A stretch of 64,000 nucleotides of DNA from Halosaccharopolyspora lacisalsi (lineage in GTDB: Bacteria; Actinomycetota; Actinomycetes; Mycobacteriales; Pseudonocardiaceae), in NCBI RefSeq assembly GCF_014137975.1, contig NZ_JACGWZ010000006.1, positions 186,001 through 250,000 of the forward strand, read 5' to 3'. The notes below the pieces were generated by a model that saw only the letters and a program-made list of their open reading frames with translations, was not told where the DNA came from and searched no databases. The position numbers and the translations under genes were made by a program. Every line of letters begins with the position of its first letter. The stretch's first letter is position 1. Positions 10,158-17,777 of the stretch are shown here, piece after piece.

Positions 10158-10319
10158 GCGCCTGCGAAGTGAGCTGTCGGGTTCGGACTCGGTGAGCCCG
10201 GCCGGCTCGGTGAGTCGGCTTCACCCCTAGGGCGTCGGGGCGCCCGGTGGTGGTTCCCCCGCCCCTGTCCGGTTTTGTTTCGTTCGGGGGTAGGAAGCCC
10301 GCTGGACAGGGTTAGGCGC
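10158..10319 (-). ncRNA. ydaO/yuaA cyclic di-AMP riboswitch in the rpf leader
   Basis: Reading the minus strand toward rpf, the leader contains the class landmarks: CGGACAGGGGCGGGGGAACC, then GGGGTGAAGCCG, then CCGAACCCGACAGCTCACTT running into CGCAGGCGC. The ends AGGCGC (plus-strand 10314-10319) and GCGCCT (10158-10163) can close a P1 helix. The 3' end lies 16 nt from the rpf ATG. Known ydaO elements bind c-di-AMP and precede cell-wall hydrolase genes in actinobacteria, where the ligand generally lowers expression. Boundaries are estimated from the pairing; a covariance-model search (RF00379) would confirm them. Confidence 0.87.
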
Positions 10320-10407
10320 TGCGGACTCCCGGCTCCTTGCTGGTCGGTTCGGGGCCGACCGATGAGGACGGTACGTAATCGTGAACGGGAACGGAAATCG
10401 CAGTGAT

Positions 10408-10423
10408 GGTGACGCTGATCACA
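10408..10423. promoter_or_regulatory. CRP/GlxR-type binding site upstream of rpf
   Basis: GGTGA-CGCTGA-TCACA matches the CRP/GlxR consensus TGTGA-N6-TCACA with one mismatch. It lies about 270 bp upstream of the rpf start and 90 bp upstream of the riboswitch, a plausible promoter-proximal position. From memory, M. tuberculosis Crp (Rv3676) controls rpfA and corynebacterial GlxR controls an rpf gene, which supports function here by analogy. Confidence 0.55.
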
Positions 10424-10805
10424 GTAACGCCATGTACGGGTGTTCCGATCCGGGGTGTTTTCGCTGATCAGAGCGTTGTTATCGAGTCGTGTCCTGATAC
10501 AACTCGATCACCGACAGTGAGGCGTGGCTCACCCTTGAGGGGGGGCCTGAACTCGTTGGTCAACTCGGCGTTACGTCAGATTGGACATTTTTGTGGCTGT
10601 GTGCCTCGTGTTGCGCGTTACCGGCAGGTCACTGAAGAGGTGCATGTGGACGCGGTCGGTGACTGTCGACTGTGTACCAAGTGATGAGTCACTCGACCGA
10701 GTGATCGGCATGGTTCAGCCCTCCGAGAACGGGCTGATGGGCCCCTGAAGAACCACTCGAAAGAGTGCATCCGACACGCCGACGTGAGTTGTGGCGTGCG
10801 GTAAT

Positions 10806-10853
10806 TACGTACGCGCACACGTGCGCGCGTACGTGTGCCCGCGCGCACGCGCG
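10806..10853. other. Alternating purine-pyrimidine tract (Z-DNA-prone)
   Basis: Positions 10806-10838 alternate pyrimidine and purine without a break for 33 bp (TACGTACGCGCACACGTG and onward), and 10840-10853 alternate for a further 14 bp. Most steps are CG, CA/TG or TA. It lies 65-110 bp downstream of moaD, between it and the rpf regulatory region. It has no coding explanation. Confidence 0.75.
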
Positions 10854-10917
10854 GACAAGTATTGCCCCGGCCCATCGGCCGGGGCGGAAGGGCCGTTCGG
10901 CGCGAAGGCCCCGAAGA

Positions 10918-11229
10918 TCAACCGCCGGCGAACGGTGGAAGCACGTCGAACTCGCACCCGTCGGTCACCTCGACCGACCTGTCGCGTACCGCCACCCCGT
11001 TGAGCAGGAAGCTGGAGGCGGCGACGACCTGGGCGAGTCGGTCGTCGTGCGATGCCACCACGGCGTCGATCACGTCCGCGGCCGTGGGGCCGGTACCGGA
11101 GGCGGTGACACGCACGCGCTCCTCGGAGGCTCCGGCCGCCGCTCGTGCACCCGCGAAGTACCGCACACGGACGAGCGCGGCGCCGTCCTCGTCCGTGGCG
11201 GCACGAGAGCGTTCCGGGTGGACGGACAC
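10918..11229 (-). CDS. moaD: Molybdopterin synthase small subunit MoaD
   Basis: This is a 103-residue ubiquitin-fold sulfur carrier. It has the VRVRYFAGARAAAGASEE strand-helix of MoaD/ThiS proteins, SSFLLNGVAVRD, and ends in DVLPPFAGG, with the C-terminal Gly-Gly that is thiocarboxylated and inserts into MoaE. The first 18 residues are an extension before the fold. The GTG at 11229 lies five bases after the moaA stop, so the two genes form a tight operon; a later GTG just before RYF is a possible shorter start. Its partner MoaE is the C-terminal half of the fusion at 7968-8900. Confidence 0.93.
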   Translation of the reverse strand: MSVHPERSRAATDEDGAALVRVRYFAGARAAAGASEERVRVTASGTGPTAADVIDAVVASHDDRLAQVVAASSFLLNGVAVRDRSVEVTDGCEFDVLPPFAGG

Positions 11230-11234
11230 CGCGC

Positions 11235-12293
11235 TCAGCCCCCGATCGCGCTCATCGGTCGGGACGGCTGGGCGAAGCCCTCGCTGTCCATGCCGTGGCC
11301 GGCGGCCTTGGCCCACATCGTTTCCCGCCACAGGCGGGCGATCTCCCCGTCGTCGGCTCCCGCGCGCAGCGGCTCCCGCAGGTTGGTCTCGGTTTGGGAG
11401 AACAGGCAGGAACGCAGCTGCCCGTCGGCGGTGAGCCTGGTGCGGTCGCAGTCGGCGCAGAACGGGCGCGTGACGGAACCGATGACTCCCACGGTGGCCG
11501 GGCCGCCGTCGACCAACCAGCGCTCGGCAGGCGCCGAACCGCGCTCGGCGGAGTGCGGCGTGAGGCTGAACTCGGTGCCGAGGATCTCGAGGATCTCGTC
11601 CGCGGTGATCATCTCCTCGCGGTCCCAGCCGTGCTGGGGATCCAGCGGCATCTGCTCGATGAACCGGAGGTGATAGCCCCTGTCCAGGCAGAACCGCAGC
11701 AGATCGCACGCCTCGTGATCGTTGACCCCCCGCAGCAGTACCGCGTTGACCTTGACGGGCTCCAGGCCGGACGACTTCGCCGCGTCGAGGCCACTCAGGA
11801 CGTCGTCCATCCGGTCCCGTCGCGTGAGTTCCCGGAACGTCTCGGGGTCGAGGGTGTCCAGGGAGATGTTGACCCGGTCGAGTCCGGCTCGGGCGAGCTG
11901 GTCGGCGTAGCGACCCAGGTTGATGCCGTTGGTGGTCAGCGAGGTCTTGGGGCGGCCGGTGAGCTCGGTGGTGGCCGTGATGACGTCCACGAGGTCCTGG
12001 CGCAGCAGCGGCTCGCCGCCGGTGAAGCGCACGGTCGTCACCCCGAGTTCTTCGACCGCGAGCCGGATGAGGCGGATCATCTCCTCTGTGTCGAGCATCT
12101 CGGTGCGCTTGAGCCACGGCAGTCCCTCGGCGGGCATGCAGTAGGTACAGCGCAGATTGCACTTGTCGATGAGGGATACCCGAAGATCCGTGGCGACCCG
12201 ACCGAAGCGGTCCACCAAGTACGGCGTGTCCGGACGTGCGGATGTATCGGTCGTGGGTGCCACGACCGGGAGTCCCAGGTCCACGGCTGTCAC
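11235..12293 (-). CDS. moaA: GTP 3',8-cyclase MoaA (radical SAM)
   Basis: MoaA (352 aa) starts molybdenum cofactor synthesis by a radical rearrangement of GTP. The N-terminal radical-SAM cluster is CNLRCTYC (Cys45, 49, 52), followed by FTGGEPLLR. The second cluster ligands are Cys279, Cys282 and Cys296 (FCADCDRTRLTADGQLRSC). The protein ends in Gly-Gly, the C-terminal tail needed for activity in this family. The GTG start is divergent from the HTH-TOBE regulator and modABC. It is first in an operon with moaD. Confidence 0.97.
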   Translation of the reverse strand: MTAVDLGLPVVAPTTDTSARPDTPYLVDRFGRVATDLRVSLIDKCNLRCTYCMPAEGLPWLKRTEMLDTEEMIRLIRLAVEELGVTTVRFTGGEPLLRQDLVDVITATTELTGRPKTSLTTNGINLGRYADQLARAGLDRVNISLDTLDPETFRELTRRDRMDDVLSGLDAAKSSGLEPVKVNAVLLRGVNDHEACDLLRFCLDRGYHLRFIEQMPLDPQHGWDREEMITADEILEILGTEFSLTPHSAERGSAPAERWLVDGGPATVGVIGSVTRPFCADCDRTRLTADGQLRSCLFSQTETNLREPLRAGADDGEIARLWRETMWAKAAGHGMDSEGFAQPSRPMSAIGG

Positions 12294-12414
12294 ACCCCGA
12301 GCCTAACCGCAGATCCCGACGAAGTTCGACATGCTCAGCGGGCTTTTGTGCCGGTGTTCAAACGGGCACTCGGTGACCGAGCGTCGTTAGGAGGAACCGA
12401 CGAATTTCTCATGC

Positions 12415-12430
12415 TTCCGCTTATGCGGAA
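12415..12430. promoter_or_regulatory. 16-nt inverted repeat between moaA and the HTH-TOBE/mod operon (candidate operator)
   Basis: TTCCGC-TTAT-GCGGAA is a perfect dyad in the 183-bp divergent intergenic region, followed by the AT-rich stretch TTTATACCCTGG. It lies 47 bp upstream of the regulator's GTG. The HTH-TOBE protein encoded next to it is the obvious candidate binder; this is inference. Confidence 0.4.
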
Positions 12431-12476
12431 TTTATACCCTGGATTTACCCGTGGATGCGGGCTTATCGTGTCTGTC

Positions 12477-12881
12477 GTGCCGCAATACCGGATTTCCGAA
12501 GTGGCCGAGCTGTTCGGCGTCAGCGACGACACGGTTCGCCGCTGGGTCGATGCCGACCACCTTCGTGCTCAGCGGGACCTCTCCGGGCGCCTGGTCGTGG
12601 ACGGATCGGTGCTCGCCGGTTTCGCGCGTTCGCAGGCCCGATCGACGCCGGATCCCTCCGGTATCGGGTGTTCGGCCCGGAACCGCTTCGTCGGGCTGGT
12701 CACCGAGGTGCTCTCCGACGAGGTGATGTCCCAGGTCGAGCTCCAGTGCGGGCGACAACGGGTGGTCTCGCTGATGAGCACCGAGGCCGTGCGCGAGCTC
12801 GGTCTCGAACCGGGAGTTCAGGCGGTCGCCGTGGTCAAGTCGACCACGGTCGTGGTGGAGACACCGGGAGAACGCGAATGA
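12477..12881 (+). CDS. Molybdate-responsive HTH-TOBE (Mop) regulator-like protein
   Basis: The 134-residue protein has an N-terminal MerR/excisionase-type helix-turn-helix (YRISEVAELFGVSDDTVRRW, residues about 3-22) and a C-terminal TOBE/Mop domain (RNRFVGLVTEVLSDEVMSQV through VAVVKSTTVVVE), the oxyanion-binding fold of ModE and molbindins. It overlaps modA (ATGA), so it is co-expressed with the transporter. A role as a molybdate or tungstate sensor for modABC and perhaps moaA is inferred from domains and position. GTG 12477 gives the usual family start just before the HTH. An in-frame ATG at 12411 would add 22 residues, but these would be encoded by the palindrome and promoter-like DNA. Confidence 0.83.
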   Translation: MPQYRISEVAELFGVSDDTVRRWVDADHLRAQRDLSGRLVVDGSVLAGFARSQARSTPDPSGIGCSARNRFVGLVTEVLSDEVMSQVELQCGRQRVVSLMSTEAVRELGLEPGVQAVAVVKSTTVVVETPGERE

Positions 12882-13633
12882 GAAACAGGTTCCTCGTCGG
12901 CGGGCTGGTGTTGCTGCTGGCCGTGCTCACCGGATGCGGGCAGGCCGGCAACCAGGGGAGAAAGGAGCTGACCGTGCTGGCCGCGGCTTCGCTGATGGAG
13001 TCGTTCCGCGAGATTCGCGACGCGTTCGTGGCCGAGCACCCCGATGTGGGCATCGACTTCGACTTCCAGGGATCGTCCCTGCTGGCCGAGCAGATCAGGC
13101 AGGGTCGTCCCGCCGACGTGTACGCCTCGGCCGACGCCCGGACCATGCGAAAGGTGGTCCGCTCCGGTCGCGCCGCAGGAGACTCGAAAACCTTCGCCAC
13201 GAATCGGCTGACCATCGTCGTCCCGCCGGACAATCCGGCCGGCGTCACCTCCTTCGCCGATCTCGCCGGTCCCGGCGAGAAGGTGGTGACGTGCGCACCG
13301 CAGGTGCCGTGCGGCGCGGCGACGGAGAGGGTCGAGCGCGTCGCGGGAGTTCGGCTGAGCCCGGTCAGCGAGGAAACCGACGTCAAGGACGTCCTGAACA
13401 AGGTCGTCGCCGGTGAGGCGGACGCGGGGCTGGTGTACGTCACCGACGCGCACGCGGCGGGCGAACAGGTCCGGTCCATCGACTTCCCCGCTTCGCACGA
13501 GGTGCTCAACACCTATCCCGTCGTGTCCCTCGAAGATGCGGCCGATCCCGAGCTGGCTACCGAGTTCATGGCGTTCGTACGCGGCCCGAAGGGGCGCGAG
13601 ATTCTCGCCGAGTACGGATTCGGCGCACCGTGA
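12878..13633 (+). CDS. modA: Molybdate ABC transporter substrate-binding lipoprotein ModA
   Basis: This 251-residue periplasmic-type binding protein has a lipoprotein signal (VLLLAVLTGC, lipobox Cys about residue 20). The mature part begins ELTVLAAASLMESFREI, followed by DFQGSSLLAEQIRQGRPADVY, as in ModA; serines in these two segments and VPCGAAT are in the oxyanion-binding positions of the family. The C-terminal GREILAEYGFGAP is also typical. The start overlaps the regulator stop and the end overlaps modB (GTGA), so the three are translationally coupled. Confidence 0.95.
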   Translation: MRNRFLVGGLVLLLAVLTGCGQAGNQGRKELTVLAAASLMESFREIRDAFVAEHPDVGIDFDFQGSSLLAEQIRQGRPADVYASADARTMRKVVRSGRAAGDSKTFATNRLTIVVPPDNPAGVTSFADLAGPGEKVVTCAPQVPCGAATERVERVAGVRLSPVSEETDVKDVLNKVVAGEADAGLVYVTDAHAAGEQVRSIDFPASHEVLNTYPVVSLEDAADPELATEFMAFVRGPKGREILAEYGFGAP

Positions 13634-14466
13634 GGTTCGGGACTCGGCGCGGAACGAGGCGCCCGCCCGCATCGGCGTCGGCCCGTGTTCGGGTACCCGT
13701 TCCGCTCTGGTTGCCCGCGATCGTGGCGCTCGCGCTCGTGGTGCTGCCGGTGCTGGGGCTGCTGACGCGCATCGACCCCACCAGGCTTCCCACCCTGCTC
13801 ACGAGTCCCGAAGCGCTGGCCGCGCTGAATTTGTCGCTGCACACCTCCCTGATCTCGACCGCGCTGTCGGTGGTGCTGGGTGGGCCGTTGGCCCTGGTGC
13901 TGGCCCGCAGCCGGTTGCCCGGTCTGCGCGTCGTGCGGGCGCTCGTACTGCTGCCGCTGGTGCTGCCTCCGGTCGTGGGTGGTCTCGCCCTGCTGTACTT
14001 GCTCGGCCGCACCGGAGTGCTGGGCGGCCTGCTGGAGAACGTCTTCGGCCTGACCATCCCCTACACCACCTCCGCCGTCGTGCTGGCCCAGACCTTCGTG
14101 GCGATGCCGTTCCTCGTGGTCGGGCTCGAAGGGTCGCTTCGTACGGCCGGCGCTCGCTACGAGCAGGTGGCGGCGACCCTCGGGGCGGGGCCGTGGCTGA
14201 CTTTTCGCCGGGTGACCCTGCCGCTGCTACTGCCCGCGCTGGGATCGAGCCTGGTGCTGACGTTCGCCAGGGCGCTGGGCGAGTTCGGTGCGACGATCAC
14301 GTTCGCGGGCAGCTTGCGCGGTACCACTCGCACCCTGCCGCTGGCCATCTACACCACGGCCCAGTCCGATGTGGATGCCGCGGTGGCGATGTCGTTGCTG
14401 CTGGTGGTGATCGCCCTGGTGGTGATCGTGGTCGCCAGACCGAAGGCGGTGGAGGGTCGATCATGA
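13630..14466 (+). CDS. modB: Molybdate ABC transporter permease ModB
   Basis: The membrane permease (278 aa) has about five to six transmembrane helices, beginning LWLPAIVALALVVLPVLGLL. The cytoplasmic EAA loop that contacts ModC is seen as YEQVAATLGAGPWLTFRRVT. FARALGEFGATITFAGS is a ModB/CysT family signature. The N-terminal 25 residues are Arg-rich and cytoplasmic. The GTG start overlaps the modA stop and the stop overlaps modC (ATGA). Confidence 0.95.
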   Translation: MRFGTRRGTRRPPASASARVRVPVPLWLPAIVALALVVLPVLGLLTRIDPTRLPTLLTSPEALAALNLSLHTSLISTALSVVLGGPLALVLARSRLPGLRVVRALVLLPLVLPPVVGGLALLYLLGRTGVLGGLLENVFGLTIPYTTSAVVLAQTFVAMPFLVVGLEGSLRTAGARYEQVAATLGAGPWLTFRRVTLPLLLPALGSSLVLTFARALGEFGATITFAGSLRGTTRTLPLAIYTTAQSDVDAAVAMSLLLVVIALVVIVVARPKAVEGRS

Positions 14467-15554
14467 GCGCAGCGAGACTGCGGGCCGGGATCACGCTGCG
14501 GCGCGCGGCGTTCACCCTGGAGGTGGCGTTCGCCGTGGAGCCGGGTGAGGTGCTCGCGATCGTGGGCCCCAACGGTGCCGGTAAATCCACCGTGCTCTCG
14601 GCGCTGTCCGGCCTGGTCGAGCCCGACCACGGGAGCATCGAGCTCGGTGACCACCGTTGGTTCGACGCGGAACGGGCCGTGTCCGTGGCGACGCATCGCA
14701 GAGGTGTCGGTCTGCTGGCCCAGCAACCGTTGTTGTTCCCGTACCTGTCGGCGCTGGACAACGTCGCCTTCGGTCCCAGGGCCGGCGGTGTCCGCAAGGC
14801 CGCCGCGCGAGCACGCGCCCACGCGTGGTTGGAGGAGGTGGGGGCGGCCGAGCTGGCCGCGCGCAGGCCCGGCGGCCTCTCCGGAGGGCAGGCCCAGCGG
14901 GTCGCGTTGGCCAGGGCGTTGGCCGCCGACCCCGACCTGCTGCTGCTCGACGAACCACTCGCGGCACTGGACGTCGACGCAGCACCCGACATGCGCGGAC
15001 TGCTGCATCGGGTGTTGCGCGGGCAACGAAGGCCCACGGTGCTGGTGACCCACGACGTACTGGACGCCGTGGTCCTGGCGGACCGCGTCCTCGTGCTGTC
15101 CGAGGGTGGCGCCGTGGAACAGGGGGTGACGCGGGAGGTGCTGGCTCGACCGCGGACGGCCTTCACCGCGCGCATCGCCGGACTCAACCTCGTCGGCGGC
15201 ACGGGAGGCGACTCCGCTGTCCTGGCCGGTGACGTCGCGATCAGCGGACGGGTCGTCGAGCCGATCGAGCGGGACCGGCCCGCGGCCGCGGTGTTCGCTC
15301 CCTCGGCCGTGGCCGTCCACAGGCAACCGCCCCACGGGAGCCCGCGCAACGCCGTTCGGGTACGGCTGACGGGACTCGAACCGCGCGGGGAGGACGTGGT
15401 TCGACTGCGTGCCGCGACGCGCACCTTCGAAGCCGTGCTCGCCGCCGACGTCACTCCGGCCGCCGCCGCGGAGCTGTCCCTGGCCGTCGACGACGAGGTG
15501 TGGTTCGTGGTGAAGGCCACCGAGGTGGCCATTCACCCGGCCTCCGATGGATGA
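14463..15554 (+). CDS. modC: Molybdate ABC transporter ATP-binding protein ModC
   Basis: The ATPase subunit has 363 residues: Walker A GPNGAGKST (about residues 36-44), Q-loop LLAQQPLLFP, signature LSGGQAQRVALARAL, Walker B LLLLDEP and the H-loop VTHD. The C-terminal 120 residues (from FAPSAVAVHRQ) form a TOBE/Mop regulatory domain. It completes the mod operon; the stop overlaps the ATG of the HAD gene, which may therefore be read through from this operon. The Mop domain suggests inhibition of transport when intracellular molybdate is high, as in family members. Confidence 0.95.
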   Translation: MSAARLRAGITLRRAAFTLEVAFAVEPGEVLAIVGPNGAGKSTVLSALSGLVEPDHGSIELGDHRWFDAERAVSVATHRRGVGLLAQQPLLFPYLSALDNVAFGPRAGGVRKAAARARAHAWLEEVGAAELAARRPGGLSGGQAQRVALARALAADPDLLLLDEPLAALDVDAAPDMRGLLHRVLRGQRRPTVLVTHDVLDAVVLADRVLVLSEGGAVEQGVTREVLARPRTAFTARIAGLNLVGGTGGDSAVLAGDVAISGRVVEPIERDRPAAAVFAPSAVAVHRQPPHGSPRNAVRVRLTGLEPRGEDVVRLRAATRTFEAVLAADVTPAAAAELSLAVDDEVWFVVKATEVAIHPASDG

Positions 15555-16357
15555 TCGGGGGCGTGACTGAGGAATCCTCCTGGAACTACCTGATGGACAT
15601 GGACGGCGTGCTCGTGCACGAGGACCGCATGGTCCCGGGCGCGGACACGTTCCTCGCCGAGCTGCGCGAGCGTGAGCTGCCGTTCATGGTCTTTACCAAC
15701 AACTCCATTTACACCCCGCGTGACCTGCGTGCGAGGTTGCTGCGGTCGGGATTGGACATTCCCGAGTCGTCGATCTGGACCTCGGCGCTGGCGACCGCGC
15801 AGTTCCTGAACAACCAGCGGCCGGGCGGTACGGCGCACGTGGTCGGCGAATCGGGGCTGACCACGGCGCTGCACGGAATCGGTTACGTGCTCACCGACCG
15901 GGAACCCGACTACGTCGTCCTCGGTGAGACGCGCACGTACAGCTTCGAGGCGATCACGAAGGCGATTCGGCTGGTCGAGGGCGGGGCGCGGTTCATCGCC
16001 ACCAACCCCGACGAGAAGGGGCCGAGTCCGGAGGGCACCCTGCCCGCCACCGGGGCGGTCGCGGCGCTGATCGAGCGGGTCACGGGCCGGGGGCCGTACT
16101 ACATCGGCAAGCCGAACCCGCTGATGATGCGCTCCGCGCTGCGCGCGTTGGGAGCGCACTCGGCGAACACGCTCATGCTCGGTGACCGCATGGACACCGA
16201 TGTGCGGTCGGGGCTGGAGGCCGGGTTGCAGACCATCCTGGTGCTGTCGGGCATCTCCCGGGAACACACCGCTGAGTTGTTCCCGTACCGACCCACCAAG
16301 GTCATCGGCTCAGTGGCCGACCTCGTCGACCACGTGGACGATCCCTTCGGACTGTGA
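15551..16357 (+). CDS. HAD-IIA family (NagD-like) phosphatase
   Basis: This is a 268-residue haloacid-dehalogenase hydrolase of the NagD/4-nitrophenylphosphatase type. Motif I is MDMDGVL (residues 14-20), motif II is FTNNS, the substrate cap is the C2 insertion, and motifs III/IV are YYIGKPNP and MLGDRMDTD. Members act on sugar or nucleotide monophosphates; the substrate here is not predictable. ATG 15551 overlaps the modC stop (ATGA), while GTG 15563 (MTEESS) is an equally good start. It is the last plus-strand gene before a convergent terminator. No functional link to molybdate uptake is evident. Confidence 0.85.
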   Translation: MIGGVTEESSWNYLMDMDGVLVHEDRMVPGADTFLAELRERELPFMVFTNNSIYTPRDLRARLLRSGLDIPESSIWTSALATAQFLNNQRPGGTAHVVGESGLTTALHGIGYVLTDREPDYVVLGETRTYSFEAITKAIRLVEGGARFIATNPDEKGPSPEGTLPATGAVAALIERVTGRGPYYIGKPNPLMMRSALRALGAHSANTLMLGDRMDTDVRSGLEAGLQTILVLSGISREHTAELFPYRPTKVIGSVADLVDHVDDPFGL

Positions 16358-16360
16358 GTG

Positions 16361-16392
16361 GTGTGGGCGGTTTTCGTCGAAGCTGCCCACAC
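16361..16392. terminator. Terminator hairpin between the HAD gene and yccF
   Basis: GTGTGGGC (16361-16368) and GCCCACAC (16385-16392) form an 8-bp stem with a 16-nt loop that can extend inward by a few pairs (CGG with CTG). It sits four bases past the HAD stop and 14 bases before the end of the convergent yccF gene. Confidence 0.6.
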
Positions 16393-16405
16393 TCGTCCGA
16401 AAGTA

Positions 16406-16807
16406 CTAGCCGCGCGGCACCGTCGCGTTCGCCTCGTCGGTGTCGACGATGCGCTTGCCCAGCGGGAACAGCGATACCGGAACCAGCTTGAAGCTCGCGA
16501 TCCCCAGCGGGATGCCGATGATGGTGACGCACATGGCGACACCGGTGAAGATGTGGCCCAGCGCGAGCCACCAGCCCGCCAGGACCACCCACAGCACGTT
16601 GCCGATCGCCGAGAAGGCCCCCGCGCCGTCCTCGTCGACCAGGCGCCGACCGAAGGGCCAGAGCGCGAAGTTGGCCATCCGGAAGGAGGCGATCCCGAAG
16701 GGAATGCCGAGCACCGTGACGCACAGCACGAGGCCGGCGACCACGTATCCCACGGCCATCCAGAAGCCGGAAAGCACCAGCCAGACGACGTTCAGCAACA
16801 ACCTCAT
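16406..16807 (-). CDS. YccF domain inner-membrane protein
   Basis: The 133-residue protein carries two tandem copies of the YccF unit: VVWLVLSGFWMAVGYVVAGL with VTVLGIPFGIASFRMANFAL, and NVLWVVLAGWWLALGHIFTG with VTIIGIPLGIASFKLVPVSL. Each has hydrophobic helices followed by a GIPxGIASF motif. The family is widespread and of unknown function. The M. tuberculosis neighbourhood also has a YccF protein between moaA and cspB (Rv0870c, from memory). The ATG start is 63 bp from the end of the upstream phzF-like gene on the same strand. Confidence 0.9.
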   Translation of the reverse strand: MRLLLNVVWLVLSGFWMAVGYVVAGLVLCVTVLGIPFGIASFRMANFALWPFGRRLVDEDGAGAFSAIGNVLWVVLAGWWLALGHIFTGVAMCVTIIGIPLGIASFKLVPVSLFPLGKRIVDTDEANATVPRG

Positions 16808-16869
16808 AAAACCAGCGTGCCATGTCGCGATCGAGCCGCCATCGGTGATCGCCCCGAGATGGCGTCGGT

Positions 16870-17646
16870 TCAGACCCGTAGGGTGCCGCTGAGGACCGTG
16901 ACGGCGCGCCCGGAGATGCCCACGCGATCACCGCGCAGACTCATCCGCACGATTCCGCCGCGCGGTGATGCCTGCTCGCCGACCAGGTCCTCGCGCCCGA
17001 GCAGAGGAGCCCACCAGGGAGCCAGGGCGCAGTGCGCCGATCCGGTCACCGGGTCCTCGGGGACGCCGGCTCGAGGGCCGAAGAAGCGGCTGACGAAGTC
17101 GATCCCCTCCCGGTCGCCGAGCGCGGTGACGATCACTCCACGAGCGGGGATCCGCGCGAGGGCGTCGAGGTCGGGCCGCAGCGCGCGTACCTCGTCGGCC
17201 GAGCCCACCCGGACGAGGGTGTCGAAATCACCCTGGAAGACGTGCTCGATCGTCGCACCGGGCAACCCCGCGACCAGGTCCTCGGGCGTCCGTACCGGCT
17301 CCGACGGCTTGGCGGGGAAATCCATCTCGATCCGGCCGTCCGCGGTCGCGGTGCAGGTCAGCACGCCGCTGCGGGTGTCGAAGCGTTGCTCGCCGCCGAG
17401 GACGTGCGCGGTGGCCAGCGTGGCGTGGCCGCACAGGTCGACCTCGGTGGTCGGGGTGAACCAGCGCAGTGGCTTCGGTTCGTCACCGGATCCGCCCGCG
17501 ACGACGAACGCCGTCTCCGCGTGCTTGAACTCCGCGGCCACCGACTGCATCCAGGAGGCCTCGGCAGGGGCGTCGAGCACCACCACTCCGGCGGGGTTGC
17601 CACTGAAGGCGGTCTCGGTGAAGGAGTCCACGACATGAGCGTCCAT
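16870..17646 (-). CDS. PhzF family isomerase-like protein
   Basis: This 258-residue protein has the PhzF/DapF-type fold. It shows SGNPAGVVVL, the conserved active-site Glu44 in HAETAFVV, DLCGHATLA in the first lobe and EDPVTGSAHCAL in the second, all family signatures. Characterised members include the phenazine-pathway isomerase PhzF, but most genomic copies are of unknown substrate and there is no phenazine cluster here. The ATG at 17646 lies 131 bp from the divergent acyl-CoA synthetase start. Function beyond family level is not supported. Confidence 0.88.
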   Translation of the reverse strand: MDAHVVDSFTETAFSGNPAGVVVLDAPAEASWMQSVAAEFKHAETAFVVAGGSGDEPKPLRWFTPTTEVDLCGHATLATAHVLGGEQRFDTRSGVLTCTATADGRIEMDFPAKPSEPVRTPEDLVAGLPGATIEHVFQGDFDTLVRVGSADEVRALRPDLDALARIPARGVIVTALGDREGIDFVSRFFGPRAGVPEDPVTGSAHCALAPWWAPLLGREDLVGEQASPRGGIVRMSLRGDRVGISGRAVTVLSGTLRV

Positions 17647-17777
17647 GATCGAGGAGTCTATGCCCGGCGGGCTCCACCGGGCACGCCCGCTTCCGAGGTC
17701 CCGGCGCGGGTCTCGACTGTTCGCCACCGGTGGGGTAACCATTGTGATTCGGTACACACGGCTTTCGGGAGGCAACC

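Larger units (their letters stand above)
10142..10917. other. Long regulatory intergenic region between rpf and moaD
   Basis: The gap of 776 bp holds the rpf leader riboswitch (10158-10319), a CRP/GlxR-like site (10408-10423), two short palindromes (TCACTCGACCGAGTGA at 10689-10704 and CACTCGAAAGAGTG at 10754-10767) and an alternating purine-pyrimidine tract (10806-10853). I see no supported gene in it. Confidence 0.7.
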
